From NCBI GenBank assembly GCA_033065855.1, contig JAVXUO010001648.1, positions 202,197 to 266,196 on the forward strand: a DNA stretch of 64,000 nt, read 5' to 3'. Made by a program: the position numbers and the translations under genes. The notes beneath the pieces were generated by a model. That model was given only the letters and a program-made list of their open reading frames with translations, ran no database searches and had not been told where the DNA came from. Of the stretch, positions 33,371-45,967 are shown piece by piece (within the stretch, counting starts at the first letter, position 1; every line of letters starts with the position of its first letter). Source of the stretch: Escallonia rubra. Lineage: Eukaryota; Streptophyta; Magnoliopsida; Escalloniales; Escalloniaceae.

Positions 33371-34760
33371 TTATTTAAGTCTACACAATGATTTTATAAA
33401 TATAACGTTTGAGCCTTCTCTTTAGCTTATTATGCCTTTTAATTTTTGGCGCAGAAGACCGTGAGATCTATAATTTTCATCTATCACATCAATAATATTT
33501 GTAAAGTCCAATGTTACTAATAATGACATGTGTAATGAAGCAAAAAGCATAAATATGTCCCACACTCTATGAATAAAGGACCAACAAAAAGTTTATTCAA
33601 CTGTTCATAAGTAAAAAAATTAATTTTTTGTATGATTTCATGATGAATATTTTTTAATCGATCTTTTTTCAAAACCTAGAACTAAATATTAGATACCATA
33701 AAATAAAGTAAAATTCTTATTTGATGCGAACTAATATATAACTCATTGCATGCTAGACTTTTTTGAATACTTTATTTCAGACTTCCAAATCTTAATTCAA
33801 GTGCAATTCACCATTAATGTTATCTATCATTCCTGCATAAATTGTTTTTTGAGTAACCACAGAATTATCTACCACCTGATCTAAGCATAAGTTCTATATA
33901 CATGTTTTGCTTACTGCTTTTAACAAATGTTAATGCAAATTCAGTGACTAATCCATAGGAAACAAAATATTAGTTCTTTTTTTTATGTGTCTTTGTACAC
34001 CTATAAATACAAAGAACTAGACGTGAATGAAGGTTTTATACATTTGACATTTTGTTTTAGTCAATCCGATAGAAATATAACAAACCTTTAATATCGGCCT
34101 GCATTAATGAACCGTCGTCTTCTCAAATGAAGTAAACTACTTTGAAATTAATTAATTTCACCTAGCAAATGATACATTATGTTTCAAATGTTGTTTGTTG
34201 ATTGCTTCCATTAGGTTGTCATCCTAATTGTGAACTTTTTATTTTTTCTATCTTTGCAAAATTACAAAACAAAACATTTTTCGTAGAGATATGATTTTAG
34301 AGTAATTCTCTTTAGTAGTGTCTTAGTTCATCGAATTTCATAAGTTCCAACGGTAAGTCGATTAAAAATAAAATGTAACTGAATTGGTCCTTGCCTTGGT
34401 TCATAGCCGAAGTATTGTGCTTATGGAAACGACACATAAGTTTTTTGTAATGTTCTTTTTCTTACTCATCCGCTTTTACTTTTGCGATACATGTGTTTGT
34501 TTTGTTGTTTCATTCTCTTTTCATCTCTCATTATTAAAGTTGCACATGTATCATCACACTTTACTATGACTTATTGTTAACAAATTCGAATATACTATAA
34601 TTTTACTAAAGCTTATAAGAGCAATAAAAATGAATTCTATGCCCTCTAAAACCAGTGCTTACATGTTAGGTCTTAATTTTGACTGTTAATACCTCAAAAG
34701 TACTTTAAAAGATGAAATAAAATCTCGTAACTCAAAAGGGAAGTAGTAGCTATAGGCACA
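33371..34760. repeat. AT-rich dispersed repeat, related to 53.2-57.0 kb
   Basis: 33371-33420 matches 55485-55530. 33690-33850 matches 56850-56960 (TTGATGYGAA.., TTTTTGAATACTTTATTT). 34440-34760 matches 53215-53440 and partly 54060-54160 (TTAATTTTGACTGTTAATA). The order of the blocks differs between the two places. No protein is recognisable; the short frame at 34384-34569 is low-complexity. A degraded Helitron family is possible because the 57-kb copy ends at a Helitron terminus. Confidence 0.45.
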
Positions 34761-35513
34761 ATAAGTGACTTTCTATATATGCACAATAACTTAAAAGTTA
34801 CAAAAAAACTCTGTTATATGCAATTTATTTTTAATAATCAAATTTGATAGAGAAGATGCAGTAGTTATAGGCTAGTTTAGTTTCAACATGAATGAATGTT
34901 TTGAGAAGATTTTTTTCAGTAACGATTTAAGAGAGTATGCAACAGTTTAAGGATGAGGTTTTAGGATTTTCATAGGTCTTTTTTCTTTAGTAAAAATCGA
35001 AAAATCCTTAACTATAATAAAAGCATATATACTTAAACCAATAACTAAGTATCACAAATAAAGTTATGTATCTACTTTAGTAATTAATAAAGAGTGTTAT
35101 GATACGCTATTATTGAAATAAGACTTTTAGCTATAAAATTAAAATCCATGTGCAAAGTAATACATACAAACATCCAACAAAATCCTGTCATTAAGCTACG
35201 AATGATCCTGTCAGGACATCTAAACATGGGCAAATCAACACAACAATACTTTGAGAAAAATGCAAATACTTGTTATTTAAGAAGCTTTTTTAACACAATC
35301 ATGGGTATTTAGCTACTGACTTTAGAAAGTTATCATCTACAATAAACATCAAAAATCCCCATGATGGCGTCTCATAAACATTGCTCTCAGATCCAAATCA
35401 CCCATTCACTTTCCTTTCCTCTTCACCAAGTACCCCAATATGGGTCTCTTCGACACGCAAAAAAACGAAGACAATCTTTGCTTTTAACCTTTTGATTATG
35501 CACCTTTCAGAAC
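34761..35513. other. AT-rich intergenic stretch
   Basis: No gene, tandem array or clear element terminus was seen in this stretch. Confidence 0.3.
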
Positions 35514-35858
35514 TTATACTTCAAAGTTAATTACACTGCTCGTTTGTTGAACCCCATACTTTTGCGTTGTTGGTAGAAATGGTTCCATTCCATCAGCCCT
35601 TCTATCATTGTGCTCCAAAATGACCATCAAGCTTAATCTGGGCTGGACTTGTAAGTTGGATGTTAGAAGTACCATAAAATGGGCCAAAGTGAGGCTTGAG
35701 TCTACACCTGTCACTACATGGATCAACTTCATCCCGATTGGGCGTGGACCTTCCAGTTTATATCCCGTTGCTACAGCAGGTCCAATTTCTTCCGAGTCTT
35801 GACTCAAAGTGGGATAGATCCAGGCAGCCACTCTACAAGCCCGATTGTAATCATGCAA
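35514..35858 (-). other. Unassigned 114-codon open frame
   Basis: The frame has a balanced residue composition (segments such as ILEHNDRRADGMEPFLPTTQ and GPRPIGMKLIHVV), unlike the low-complexity frames nearby. I do not recognise a family. Just upstream on the same strand, CACTCTATAAGCCC echoes CACTCTACAAGCCC, so a short duplication of about 57 bp (near 35830 and 35878) is present. It may be a terminal-exon fragment of a host gene carried by an element, or chance. Confidence 0.2.
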
Positions 35859-35889
35859 AGTGGGTTATAGATCCAGCCACTCTATAAGC

Positions 35890-36355
35890 CCAGTTTCAGT
35901 TTGTTGATTGACAATTGGGTGTCAGTTTTTCAATTATATATGTGTACTGATCTAATCCGTTGACCGCGCAAACAACTTCAGCTAAATTGTCCGCATGATC
36001 GGCCGTCCATCTGGCTCAATAGACTGGCCAGATCTAATTTTTTAAAACATTCTTTCACCGTCCGCTACCATTATACCCCTCGTTTTGTTGTATTTTTTAC
36101 TCTTTATATCGTAACATATTTACTCTTTGAGAAAGATACTAAGAAGACGTTTATTATAGAGTCGATCATTGATGATTTTCGTGACTATAAAGAACGCCGA
36201 GTTCTGCTTTGACCATCGATGTATAAAGTTACTTTATTGTATTTTATTATTTTGTAAAACCTTAATGAACTACTTCTAATTTTAATGTTTTTTATTTTTC
36301 ATGTTTTATGTAAACTTGAACCTTCTTAATTCTTTTATGTTAGCCATCAATATTT
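35890..36355. other. Intergenic, nothing recognised
   Basis: Mixed-composition DNA without a coding signal or element terminus that I can support. Confidence 0.3.
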
Positions 36356-36840
36356 TTTTTGTCTTTTTGCGCCCCCCCCCCCCCCAACACGCATCACACA
36401 TACACATAATAACACACAACAATACACAATAAAGCATACACCCTCCTACATGCTGCACACACGCATGCATCATATCACAAACATAACGACACATACAACA
36501 AACACAGTGATAGACACCCTCGCACACACGGCTGCACAGCAGCCCACACACACGGACCATGCATAAACACAAAACAACACACAACAATATGCACCCCCCC
36601 CCCCCACGGCTGCACAACAACCTCCACAAACGCGTGCGCGCCCGCAGAGGAATCACAGGGCTACACACACAATTGTCCACCCTCCAATTCACACCCCACC
36701 AATTAATCACACTAACACATCAAAACGTACCGACAATCACACCTTAGCTCGTCACAATTGCACCATGGAGAACAATCTTCTCTCACGATAATTTAAGCCC
36801 CACACCCCCCCCCCCTCACACTTTAGACCCTCTACAAACT
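36356..36840. repeat. C-run and CACACA-rich block
   Basis: Poly-C tracts at about 36372-36385, 36594-36605 and 36806-36815 are separated by CACACA-rich text. It resembles the CA-rich blocks at 28.4-28.9 kb and 55.7 kb. The long frames on both strands are products of the repeat. Confidence 0.6.
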
Positions 36841-37470
36841 AATGACCCTTTCTCTTAATTTTTTGAAACCTTCCCTCAACCACTGATACGCACCATGCTA
36901 AATCTTCCCTTGTCCTCCCTGATTTCCAGATATCTTTCTATCTCTGCTCTCTCTCTTGATATTCTTTATACACGATTTTGTTTAATGTGAATTAGATTCT
37001 GATATTATACCTTATGTAATGATTTCCTTTTATTGTATTGTCTCCTAAGTGACCCACTCACTTCTATTAATATGTTTATTGCACCCCACTTTCTTAGTTT
37101 GCAATTTATGATCATTATCAAAGTGTCGCTAAAAAAATACAAATAACACTCATGATCAACTCTTTCATAGACCTCTGTACCCGAGATAATGATAATAATT
37201 CCATCCCACTTGCTAAATTGTCGCTAAATGTCCCAAATAATATCGCTTACAACAATCACAGCTAAAGCAATAAGCAAATCTGCAAGAATTAACAACAAAC
37301 CCAACTCTAGGTGGGACAAATTACACATAGACCAAACAACTCACTCATTACCAACGCCCCTGCTGATGACATCAACCCACCCGTCGTTGTTTGTTCGAGG
37401 CGGAGGTGCTGCCAGTGCGGTCATAGCTGATTCTAGTCGAGGACAAACACTCTTTTCATGATGTCTTTGG
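36841..37470. other. Intergenic, nothing recognised
   Basis: No gene or element terminus recognised. The 77-codon plus frame at 37228-37461 has no domain and an unlikely composition. Confidence 0.3.
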
Positions 37471-37700
37471 TTAGTGGCAGGGGATGCGTGGTGGAGGTTT
37501 ATTAGTGCCGTGGTGGTGGTGATTTATTTATCGTTTGTTGGCAGCAAGCTAAGGATGGTGGTAGTTTATTGGTTCAGTGCTAGTGGTGATTTATTGGTTG
37601 TGATGGTTCAGTGGATGTGGTGGTTTATTGGTCGTTGGTTGACTGCAGGGGAAGGGTGGTGGTGGTGGTTTGTTGGGTCAGTAGTTCTGGTGGTGATTTA
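37471..37700 (+). repeat. GGTGGTTTATTGGT imperfect minisatellite
   Basis: Units around GTGGTGGTTTATTGGTYGTTGG or TTCAGTGSTAGTGGTGATTTATTGGTT recur about eight times. The hydrophobic Trp/Val-rich frame here is a by-product. Confidence 0.6.
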
Positions 37701-38379
37701 ATTGGTATAAGAATGAGAAGAAGAAAAAAAAGAGAGAAAAACAAGACATGTAGTGATTTAGCACATGACTCAATCGTGTTTTGACAAATAGGTAATGATT
37801 TAATAGTTATTGTATTTGTATATTATTTTACTGAGTATCGTTTTGAGAAGGTCCGTGGACAACTGTCAAGTAACTTTAGACGGTTGACCAACTGTGGGTC
37901 TAATAACTAAAAATACAGGTTAGAGTTTTATTTACCAAAAGTTAGAAAACTTGAGCTTATTTGCATTTTATCCTTTCCGCTAATGTAATGCCAACTTCCC
38001 ACGGAGGTAATCTTTGGGCTGCTGGGTCAACTATGCCACCAAGATGGTCATTCTAGCATTTGTATACTCCTTGTGGGGGGACATATACAAAAAGGGTCAT
38101 ATAGCTTCAACATTCTTCCTTCTTTATTTGTCATTTTTTTTGCTTTAGTTAAATAGGTTAAAACCTTTATTCCTTTTTCTTCCTTCCAATTTCGTACGTC
38201 GTCCCTCCAGAATCAATATCTTTTTATTTATGTTGAATGTTGGATGATGGCTAACCTTGATAAACTGCTCGTCTATCCATAGACGTACAATTGTGATTTC
38301 TACCGTCATGGTTTGCAAATCTAAATGCATACTTTTGCTCGTCTAAGGATTCTGAACTTACTTTTGCATCACCTAGTCA
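37701..38379. other. Intergenic left of the unit-C duplicated flank
   Basis: No gene seen. TTTTGCATCACCTAGTCACT is repeated at about 38363 and 38399, just at the edge of the segment shared with unit D. Confidence 0.3.
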
Positions 38380-39054
38380 CTTTTCAAAACTATCTATTTT
38401 TGCATCACCTAGTCACTAATTTTTCATTCTTCCTATAATATCCCCACTTGCAACTTAAGGTCGTCAATGGATACTGATAGTATTCTAAAGTACAGGACAT
38501 GTGTATACATTTGCAAACTGCATTACCTTCCACTAACTCCTTCGAAAGTCCTACTGCATATGTTACTTTTCATAAGAGATAATTTCATTGAACTCGTTGA
38601 GATTATGCATGGGATAATGTCTATCGACTATGGAAAATATCAGATACGTTTTTTGACCGGACGAAATACAGACGACATTGATATTTTTGATAAAAAGAGA
38701 CTCTGCATCTTTGTTTGTATTTCTTTCATGTGCCACCCACCATCTCCTCTTTTTTTTTTTTTTTTGTTCCTTTCTAACATAACACCTGCCCCCCCTCCTG
38801 GTTTTCTCCCTTCAAGTCTAATGGACCACCAACCACTACCACGACGCCACTACCAACACCAAGCACTGCCACATCACCACCACCAGCAACCAAGCACTAC
38901 CATGGCACCACAACAACTAACACCACCACCACCACCACAACCACCAACCTATGCACACACACGCGTGCGGACACACACACACACACTCAATTCATCCACA
39001 ATCATAGACAGAGACACATACACAGATAGAAGCATACACACTTAAACTTTCACG

Positions 39055-39084
39055 CACACACACACACACATAGAAGCATAGGTC

Positions 39085-39115
<31 letters not shown>

Positions 39116-39180
39116 TAGGTCCACACATTCTCTGATTGCATCAAAGCCACGCGCGCGCACACACACACACATGGGTCCAC
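39055..39180 (+). repeat. (CA)n microsatellites
   Basis: Three CA-rich runs interrupted by ATAGGTCCACACATTCTCTGATTG-type text, itself present twice (39115 and 39172). Confidence 0.85.
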
Positions 39181-39338
39181 ACACTCTCTGATTGAACCAG
39201 ACGCATAAAGCCACACTCTTTTGGCGACATCGATGGTTCTGGGGGTGTGGAAATGAAAGGAATCGGAGATGGAAGGGTGCGATGCTGGTTAGGGAGGGAG
39301 GATGTGCGACGACGCCGGAGCTAGTAGCGGATGGTGCC

Positions 39339-39341
<3 letters not shown>

Positions 39342-39375
<34 letters not shown>
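39342..39375 (+). repeat. (GA)n microsatellite
   Basis: About 17 perfect GA units. Unit D has only short GA runs at the matching place (59460-59480), so the tract expanded or shrank after duplication. Confidence 0.92.
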
Positions 39376-39379
<4 letters not shown>

Positions 39380-39644
39380 GAGGGAGATAAGGTCTGGCTT
39401 TACATATGCACATGCTTTAATTAGGTTGGATCTGGTTTGAACTTGAGGTGACAGTGGCTCATGGTGGTGCTGCGATGATGCCAACGACAGAAGGCATATA
39501 GTGGTGGAAGAAGGTGACAAAGCACTGTACTGACATCTTTATAATACAGTATGGTGACATAAGCAAAAATCATATGAAACACAAACGTTGTTATAGCAAG
39601 AAGGATAGATGTATTACGGATCTGATGCAACATGTAACATTTGA

Positions 39645-40315
39645 AAAGTCAATAGGATTGACTGTAATTACTCCCTAATCACATGGGATTCATTGATATT
39701 ATTGCCTCTCATAACACCATCTTGTCGTCATGATAGGGTGCCATATTTGGTTAATCTTATTGTGTCACACTATAATGACATTTGTCGGGCCATGTCCAAA
39801 ATCAAAGGACTTATTCATACTTCCAACTTAATTCCATACGGTATATATATGCATGTATAAGTTCTTCAAGTTTGTTTGAGTCTGTTTAGGGTTGATCTGC
39901 AAAAGAAAATTTTAGACTAAATTTTAATCAACTTTCATTATCAACTTTAGTATGTTTTTAACAAAATTGGCTTTAATCTGTGAATGATGTTTGAATAAAA
40001 GTACTAAAAGAAACGCTACATTAAGGCCAAAAATTTAGAGCTTGATTAAAATGTGCTTTTTTTTTTGGGTTGATGATTAAAATGTGTTGAAAGACCTCTG
40101 TAATTAGGGATAATTGTTACTTTATTTCATCAAATGTGATTATGAAAATGTAATTAATCCATAATCTTTGTCTTTTTGGATTAAAAATATAATTACTCTT
40201 TTATGTTATGAAAGCTGAGTTAATCAGTTTTTAATATTTGTCAAACACCTAACAACTCAATTTTATTGAGATTATAATCCTATTTAACCATCCCAAATCA
40301 ATTCTAAATCTCAAA
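39645..40315. repeat. 3' flank of receptor C, duplicated
   Basis: It matches 4490-5120 and 60905-61530 with more divergence than those two show to each other. No gene is present. Confidence 0.65.
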
Positions 40316-41190
40316 CGTTGTACGTAACTAACTCAGTTCAAAAGTTGTACGTAAAAGAACAGCTTCATTGAGTCATAACATCAAACATGTAGAGGACAAC
40401 TAGGACATGCCTGGATAACGAAAATGACAAGGAATCATCATCATCAAGGGAAACCCTTAACCTAAAACTCACAAGGCATCTGCTGATTTAGGACAAGCCT
40501 ACTATAGAAAGCCAGACAGCCCACCAGCAATAAGAAACAACGGACGAAGACAAAGGGGCAACAGACAACATAGAGACCTGCAGAGCATCCATTAATACCT
40601 GATGCAAACCTGTAAGTTTATATGTATGCATCAGATAATTACCCACATTGCATGATCTTATGGAGTTTCTGTTTTCTTTTAAGATTTGATCTTTTTGTTA
40701 AGTTTCCTTATCGCTGCTCCAATGGAGCCGTGGACCCACTTGGAATTTGGCCTTTCAACCAAAACCCTGATGGGGCTATGAGATTTGGAAACTTGAGTGC
40801 TTATTTTTACCTCGGCGCTTACTGCTGGACCCCTAGTGGACTTGAAAGAATTGGACCCCTGATGGAGCCATGCGGACTGAGTCTTGACAGGATCCTTCAT
40901 GGCCACTTTTTACCGAGGCACATGAGTCCTTAACGGGGCTGTCCAATCTGCATCTTGACAGGCTGCTTGAAATTGATTCAAAGAAGGGCTATTGTCATGA
41001 ACTAGAACCACAGAAGACGTTAAATTTTTATTCTTTCCGCTTTCATTTTTCTTCCCCTCGCGGATTCCAAGATCCAGACATAGTTTAAGCTTATTTGCGA
41101 TAAAATTTAGTGGTGTTAACTGAGGGGTTTTGAGTATGCATATTCGCTTGTTGATCCACCGAGTTTGATAGATTAATTTTGGTTTGTGCC
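40316..41190. other. Insertion specific to the unit-C flank
   Basis: Units B and D run straight from the TACTAAATTTTGATAGG text to the AGTAGTRACTGTR text, while C has about 875 unrelated bp. The insert includes GTTGTACGTAA twice (40317 and 40345) and mixed coding-like text with no recognisable protein. Its termini and class are undetermined. Confidence 0.5.
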
Positions 41191-41365
41191 AACTAGTAGT
41201 TACTGTGTATAAGCAGCTCATTTGTAGTCACTTCTCATGATTATTAGTAGACAGCCAGTTTGATGTAGGGCATAGCATCAGATTATGAAAAATTCCCCCA
41301 TGCCTGTTCACTATCTTTTAGAATACTAGACAGAAGCAGCAGTTTGAGACAATAATTGCCTAACT

Positions 41366-44300
41366 TCAATCCTCACAATACAATCCCTTAAAGCGTTGTC
41401 TAATCTTTGTAAGCCTACCTACGACATCTTTCATGTTAATCCTATCGTCTGGTGAATCTGCTGTGCAGTTTAGTGCTATTTCCATGATCATTGACAAGCA
41501 ACTTTCTTTCCCAGCAAAATCTGCCTTTTCTCCTGTCAGTAAATTGGCATCCACAATGCTGATTACTGCTTTAGAGAATGCCTTGGATACCCATTTTTTC
41601 ATGGTGAGTTCTCCCACAAACAGATCATCTGTGGGCTTCTTTCTTGTGAATGTTTCCATCAACAGAATCCCATAGCTGTAAACATCCCCTATAGTGGTCA
41701 CTATCCCTGCCGTCCCGTATTCTGCAATAATAGTACACATTTATACCTGAATCAGCTAGATAAGAACGATTCATTTGTTTAAGGTTGAACATGAATATAG
41801 ATCACATAAGCATGTGCAAGTCCATTAAAGATCTTATGATTTTTTAGTGGGTCCATTTGTTTAATGTTAGAGTACTTCAGTTAACTTCAGGGACTAGAAA
41901 TATGGTACAAAAAAGATTGAATCTCTAACCTTCATATGGTTTCATATCTTACATGCTAATAGGTATTATGAGAAAGGCTATTAATAATAACAAATTCTTC
42001 CTTCTTCTTTTTTTCCTTTTTCGCATGATGCTATGATATACTGGAATTGAGCATGTATGCCATGGATTGCTGTAGAAACACTATTAGTCAAAGCGTACCT
42101 GGTGCCATATACCCAATAGTAACGAGGGTCTTGGTTTGTGTCATTGGCTTGTCTTCAGTTAAGAGCTTCGCTATGCCAAAGTCACTTACACGGGCGACCA
42201 TGTCTTCATCTAAAAGGATATTGCTTGGTTTCAGATCACAGTGCACCACAGGGGATGAATAACCATCATGCAAATATTCTAGTGCAGCTGCGACATCTAT
42301 CATGATGCCTATTCTTTGGTCAATATCTAGGAAATAGTTGTGTGTAGAGCCATTTCTCGAGATTCCCATTAGGCATATATTCTAGCACCAGGGCTTTGAA
42401 ATCAGGGTTGGAACAACTGCTGATTACCTTAACAAGATTCCGGTGGCGAATGTTGCGCAATGCTTCACACTCTGCCTCAAAACTCTTGAACGCTGCTTGG
42501 AGTTGTAGATTGAAAACCTTTACGGCAGCAACCATCCCATTGTAGAATATCCCCTTGTACACCAGGCCAATGCTTCCCCTCCCAATTAAATTGTCTTCGC
42601 TAAAGTTGTTTGTTGCCCGAAGAATCTCGTAGTACGAAATCCTCCTATTGAAAGGATGAATCGGTGAATTTTCCCGAACCAGAAGATGTGTATTCCTGGC
42701 TTGTCGTCTAAGCAACCAAATTGCAATAGCAGCTGCAATAATTATCAATGTGATAGATGGCAAGATATAGACCATGAAAATTTTGGTCTTGCTGAATCCT
42801 GTGCGTTTATTGCCCTTACATGCCTTAACATGGAATTGAGCTGCTCCACATAATGCCTCGTTCCCAATGTATGATCCAGCTGTAAAGGTGTTAAAAGGTC
42901 CTCCATTTGGAATTTCACCACTTAGTTCATTGAATGAAACGTTTAGATAGCCCAAATGCAGAAGTTTCTCCAACGACTTAGGTATCGTGCCAGAAAGATT
43001 GTTTAGGGATAGGTCCAAGGACTCCAAGCTTACCAAATCAGCAAATGATTCAGGTATAGGGCCTTGTAATCTGTTCCTTGACAAGGAGAGGTTTACCAAA
43101 TTTTGAAGTTCCCCAATAGAATTTGGTATGTTACCTGAGAACTGATTTCCTGATAATTGGAGTTCTACAATGGACTGCATGCTGCCAATTTCTTGAGGCA
43201 GAGGACCACTTAGAAAATTTGAGGACAAATTGAGGAGGAGGATATCTTTCAGGCTTCCCAAAGTTGATGGCATAGTAGACGTGAGTGCATTGGAGCCTAA
43301 CTGAAGTCTTCGCAGTGAAGAAAGGTTCCCCAAGCAGCTTGGTATTGACCCATAAAGCTTGGTATTCATCGAATTCAACTCGGCCAAGTTTGTTAACTTG
43401 CAGATATTGTCGGGTATCAACCCATGTATCGCAGTGTCATATACTCGCAGCTGTTGGATTTTCTGCAGCTTTCCTATAGTTTCAGGGATTGATCCTGTCA
43501 AATCATTATTCCCCAGAGCCAAAGTCACCAAGTTACTTAGATTACCAATTTCACTTGGAATCATGCCATTAATATGGCAGCCAGTTGCGTCAAGCAATTC
43601 GAGAGTAGTGGACAGATTCCCAATGGAATTTGGAAGAACTCCATCCAGTCTATTTGATCCTATCACCAATGTATTCAAAGACCTACAATTTGTTAGTGAA
43701 GTAAGAAAACTTAGTCCCTGAGATGGTTCATTTGTCAAAAGGTTTGGTCCAAGTTGGAGACGTTGGAGGAGTGTAAGTTCACCTAAAAATGTGGGTACAT
43801 TGCCAGTTAGCATGTTTGAACCCAAATCTAGAGAAATAATATTGGAAGAATTTGAGATCGAGTTAGGGATTGTTCTAGTGAGTTGGTTCTCAGCAAGATA
43901 AACTGTTTGAAGCATTGACAGATTCCCAATATCTTGCGGTATGATTCCTGTGAATTTATTGTTTGATAAAGCGATGTATTGAAGTGATTCACAACGTGGC
44001 AGACTTGAGGGAATTTGTCCAGTGAACTGATTCACGCTAATGGCAATGGCTTTAAGCATCGGAAGTAAGTAGCACAAATCAGCAGGTAGGCTACCAGCAA
44101 TTTCGTTGTATAGGATGTCAAAGCTCACTAATGAAGAAATATTAAAGACTGTCTTTGGTAATTCTCCTGCAGTAGAAACCATAGAGGAAAAATAAAATAA
44201 AATGCCAAGTCAAAATTCTAAAAATGAAATTTTTGTTAATGCCTTAAATGCTTACTTATATATTCCCACAGGCATTGCTCTCTTGGACGTAAGTGTCTCC

Positions 44301-45967
44301 AACATTGGTATATTACAAAATGGAGGAGGAGGAATGGTACCTTTCAAGTTATTTCGGCCAACGTAGAATTCTTGAAGTAGTGACAAGTTCCCAATGTCTC
44401 TAGGTATGCTTCCTGTGAAATAATTGTATGATAGAGAGACTAGTAGCAGTGATTTGCAATGTGATAGACTATCAGGGATCTCTCCATTGAATTGATTGTA
44501 AGAAAGGCTGAGCTGTTCAAGCCCTGGAATCGAGTAGCACAAATCCGTTGGGAGGCTTCCAGCAATTGCATTGTTCGGGAGATCAAGGATCAACAACGAA
44601 GAAATGTTAACGATTGTTTTTGGTAGTTCTCCTGCCAAAGCAGAAGAGTGCACGTAATTCAGATGAGCATATAGAAATGTGATACGACGCGTTTTGTTCA
44701 CAGGTTAAGGTTGTTGGTGTGGGGGTGCTCTTGCTGGCATCGAAAAAACAGAAATAGCAAGACAAGATGATTCTTCAAGGCGCGTTACAATATCGCTTTC
44801 TTTAAGACTTAATTTGCCCCCACCGCTATATGAAATTTAGTGTGCAAACTGGGTCTAGCGAATCGTCTCCCAGGATACAACAAAACCCAAGGCCACCAAA
44901 ATGGCCATTGATAAAACCCGAAGCTGCCTTTCATTTAAGCCAACAAACAGCCTTCACCTTGCAATTTCTGTCATGCTAATTTACACATGAACATTACAAT
45001 CATGCTAACATGCACCTTCGACTACATACTTCAGATTATGAAATAAACATATATCTCTCTCCTTTTGAACATATATTATGGAGATGTTCCAGCAAAGGTC
45101 CTGTCAAGTTGTTTTCTATAACACTTGAAGGTTTGATAAGTTCCCGATTTCTGTAGGAATGCTTCCTGTAAATGCATTGTAGGATAATGATAATGTTTGG
45201 AGTCCCTTACATCCGCCTAAACTAGTTGGAATTGGACCACCTATCTCATTGAAAGAAAGAGAAAGCCAGTTAAGGTTAAAGAGATTGTTGCACATGTCTG
45301 TGGGTAGAGCGCCGGAGAGGCTGTTGTTTCTTAGAGTAACCATCTGCAGAGAAGAGATATTCAATATACCAACTGGAATTGGACCTTCTAATTTGTTGTA
45401 CGGAATGGATAATATTGTCAAGCCAATAAGATTGCTCATCTCCTGTGGAATTCGACCTTGCAAATCGTTCTCGCCAAGATATAGTTCTTCAAGCTTCGAC
45501 AGATTACCTATCGTTCCTGGTATGCTTCCATTGAACTTGTTTCCATTTAATGATAATTGTCGTAGCTCCCAGCATCTTGATAAGCTGGATGGGATCTCAC
45601 CACTTAGCTCATTAAACTGCAGATTCATGTATTGCAGTTGGTGCAGAAGTCCCACTTCAGCAGGCAGATGGCCTCGCAAACTGTTGTTGCTAATATTCAA
45701 GAAAACAAGGGACGTGAGGTTGCCAACGTCCTTTGGAATGGTACCTGTAAGACCCATGTCAGGAAGATTCACCGCCGTCACTCTTCTGTCATTGCTGCAA
45801 GTAATACCGATCCAGCTGCAATACGATACTCGTTCAGACCAATTCTTTGCCAAAATGTTGTCCGGGTCAGAGGTGATACTAGATTTGAAGGCCAGAAGAG
45901 CTGATCCATCTGTCAAAGTTTGTAATTCGCTTTGTAACAATATGGCATTTGCATTCCCACTTTCCAT
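41366..45967 (-). pseudogene. LRR receptor-like kinase C, multiply broken
   Basis: It has the same four-exon layout as B: exon 1 from about 45967 to 45108, then 44631-44341, 44166-42099 and 41721-41366. Lesions: (1) the natural start, signal peptide and proximal promoter are deleted; the frame begins ESGNANAILLQSELQTL and enters the LRR cap at SALLAFKSS. (2) A 7-bp loss near 45115 gives a stop right after NLSNLQVL. (3) The intron-1 donor GT at the NNLTG codon is destroyed (ACAGGACC where B has ACAGGTACC). (4) A 2-bp loss near 42347 breaks the kinase before HCD; exon 3 is 2068 nt here and 2070 in B. The rest is well kept, with HCD, SDFG and all other splice sites. The decay is therefore recent relative to the duplication. 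Confidence 0.9.

Larger units (their letters stand above)
38380..39640. repeat. Duplicated distal flank of unit C (pair of 58.6-59.7 kb)
   Basis: The sequence matches 58595-59710 in order. Shared parts are CACCTAGTCACTAA, the AATGGATACTRATA block, CACTACCACGACGCC-type CAC-rich text, CACACA runs, CTCTCTGATTGAA, GGGTGCGATGCTGGT and the GCATATAGTGGTGGAAGAAGG block. The C-rich part opens frames that code for nothing recognisable. It shows that the unit C and D duplication extends at least 3 kb beyond the gene. Confidence 0.7.

Noticed and set aside
36306..36747. Cys-rich secreted peptide frame on the minus strand
   Set aside because: It is a read-through of GTGTGT/poly-G tracts and has no signal peptide in a sensible position.
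38467..39045. 192-codon plus frame ending in His/Pro/Thr-rich sequence
   Set aside because: The C-terminal half is CAC-repeat derived and the matching unit-D copy (58660-59280) does not keep the frame.
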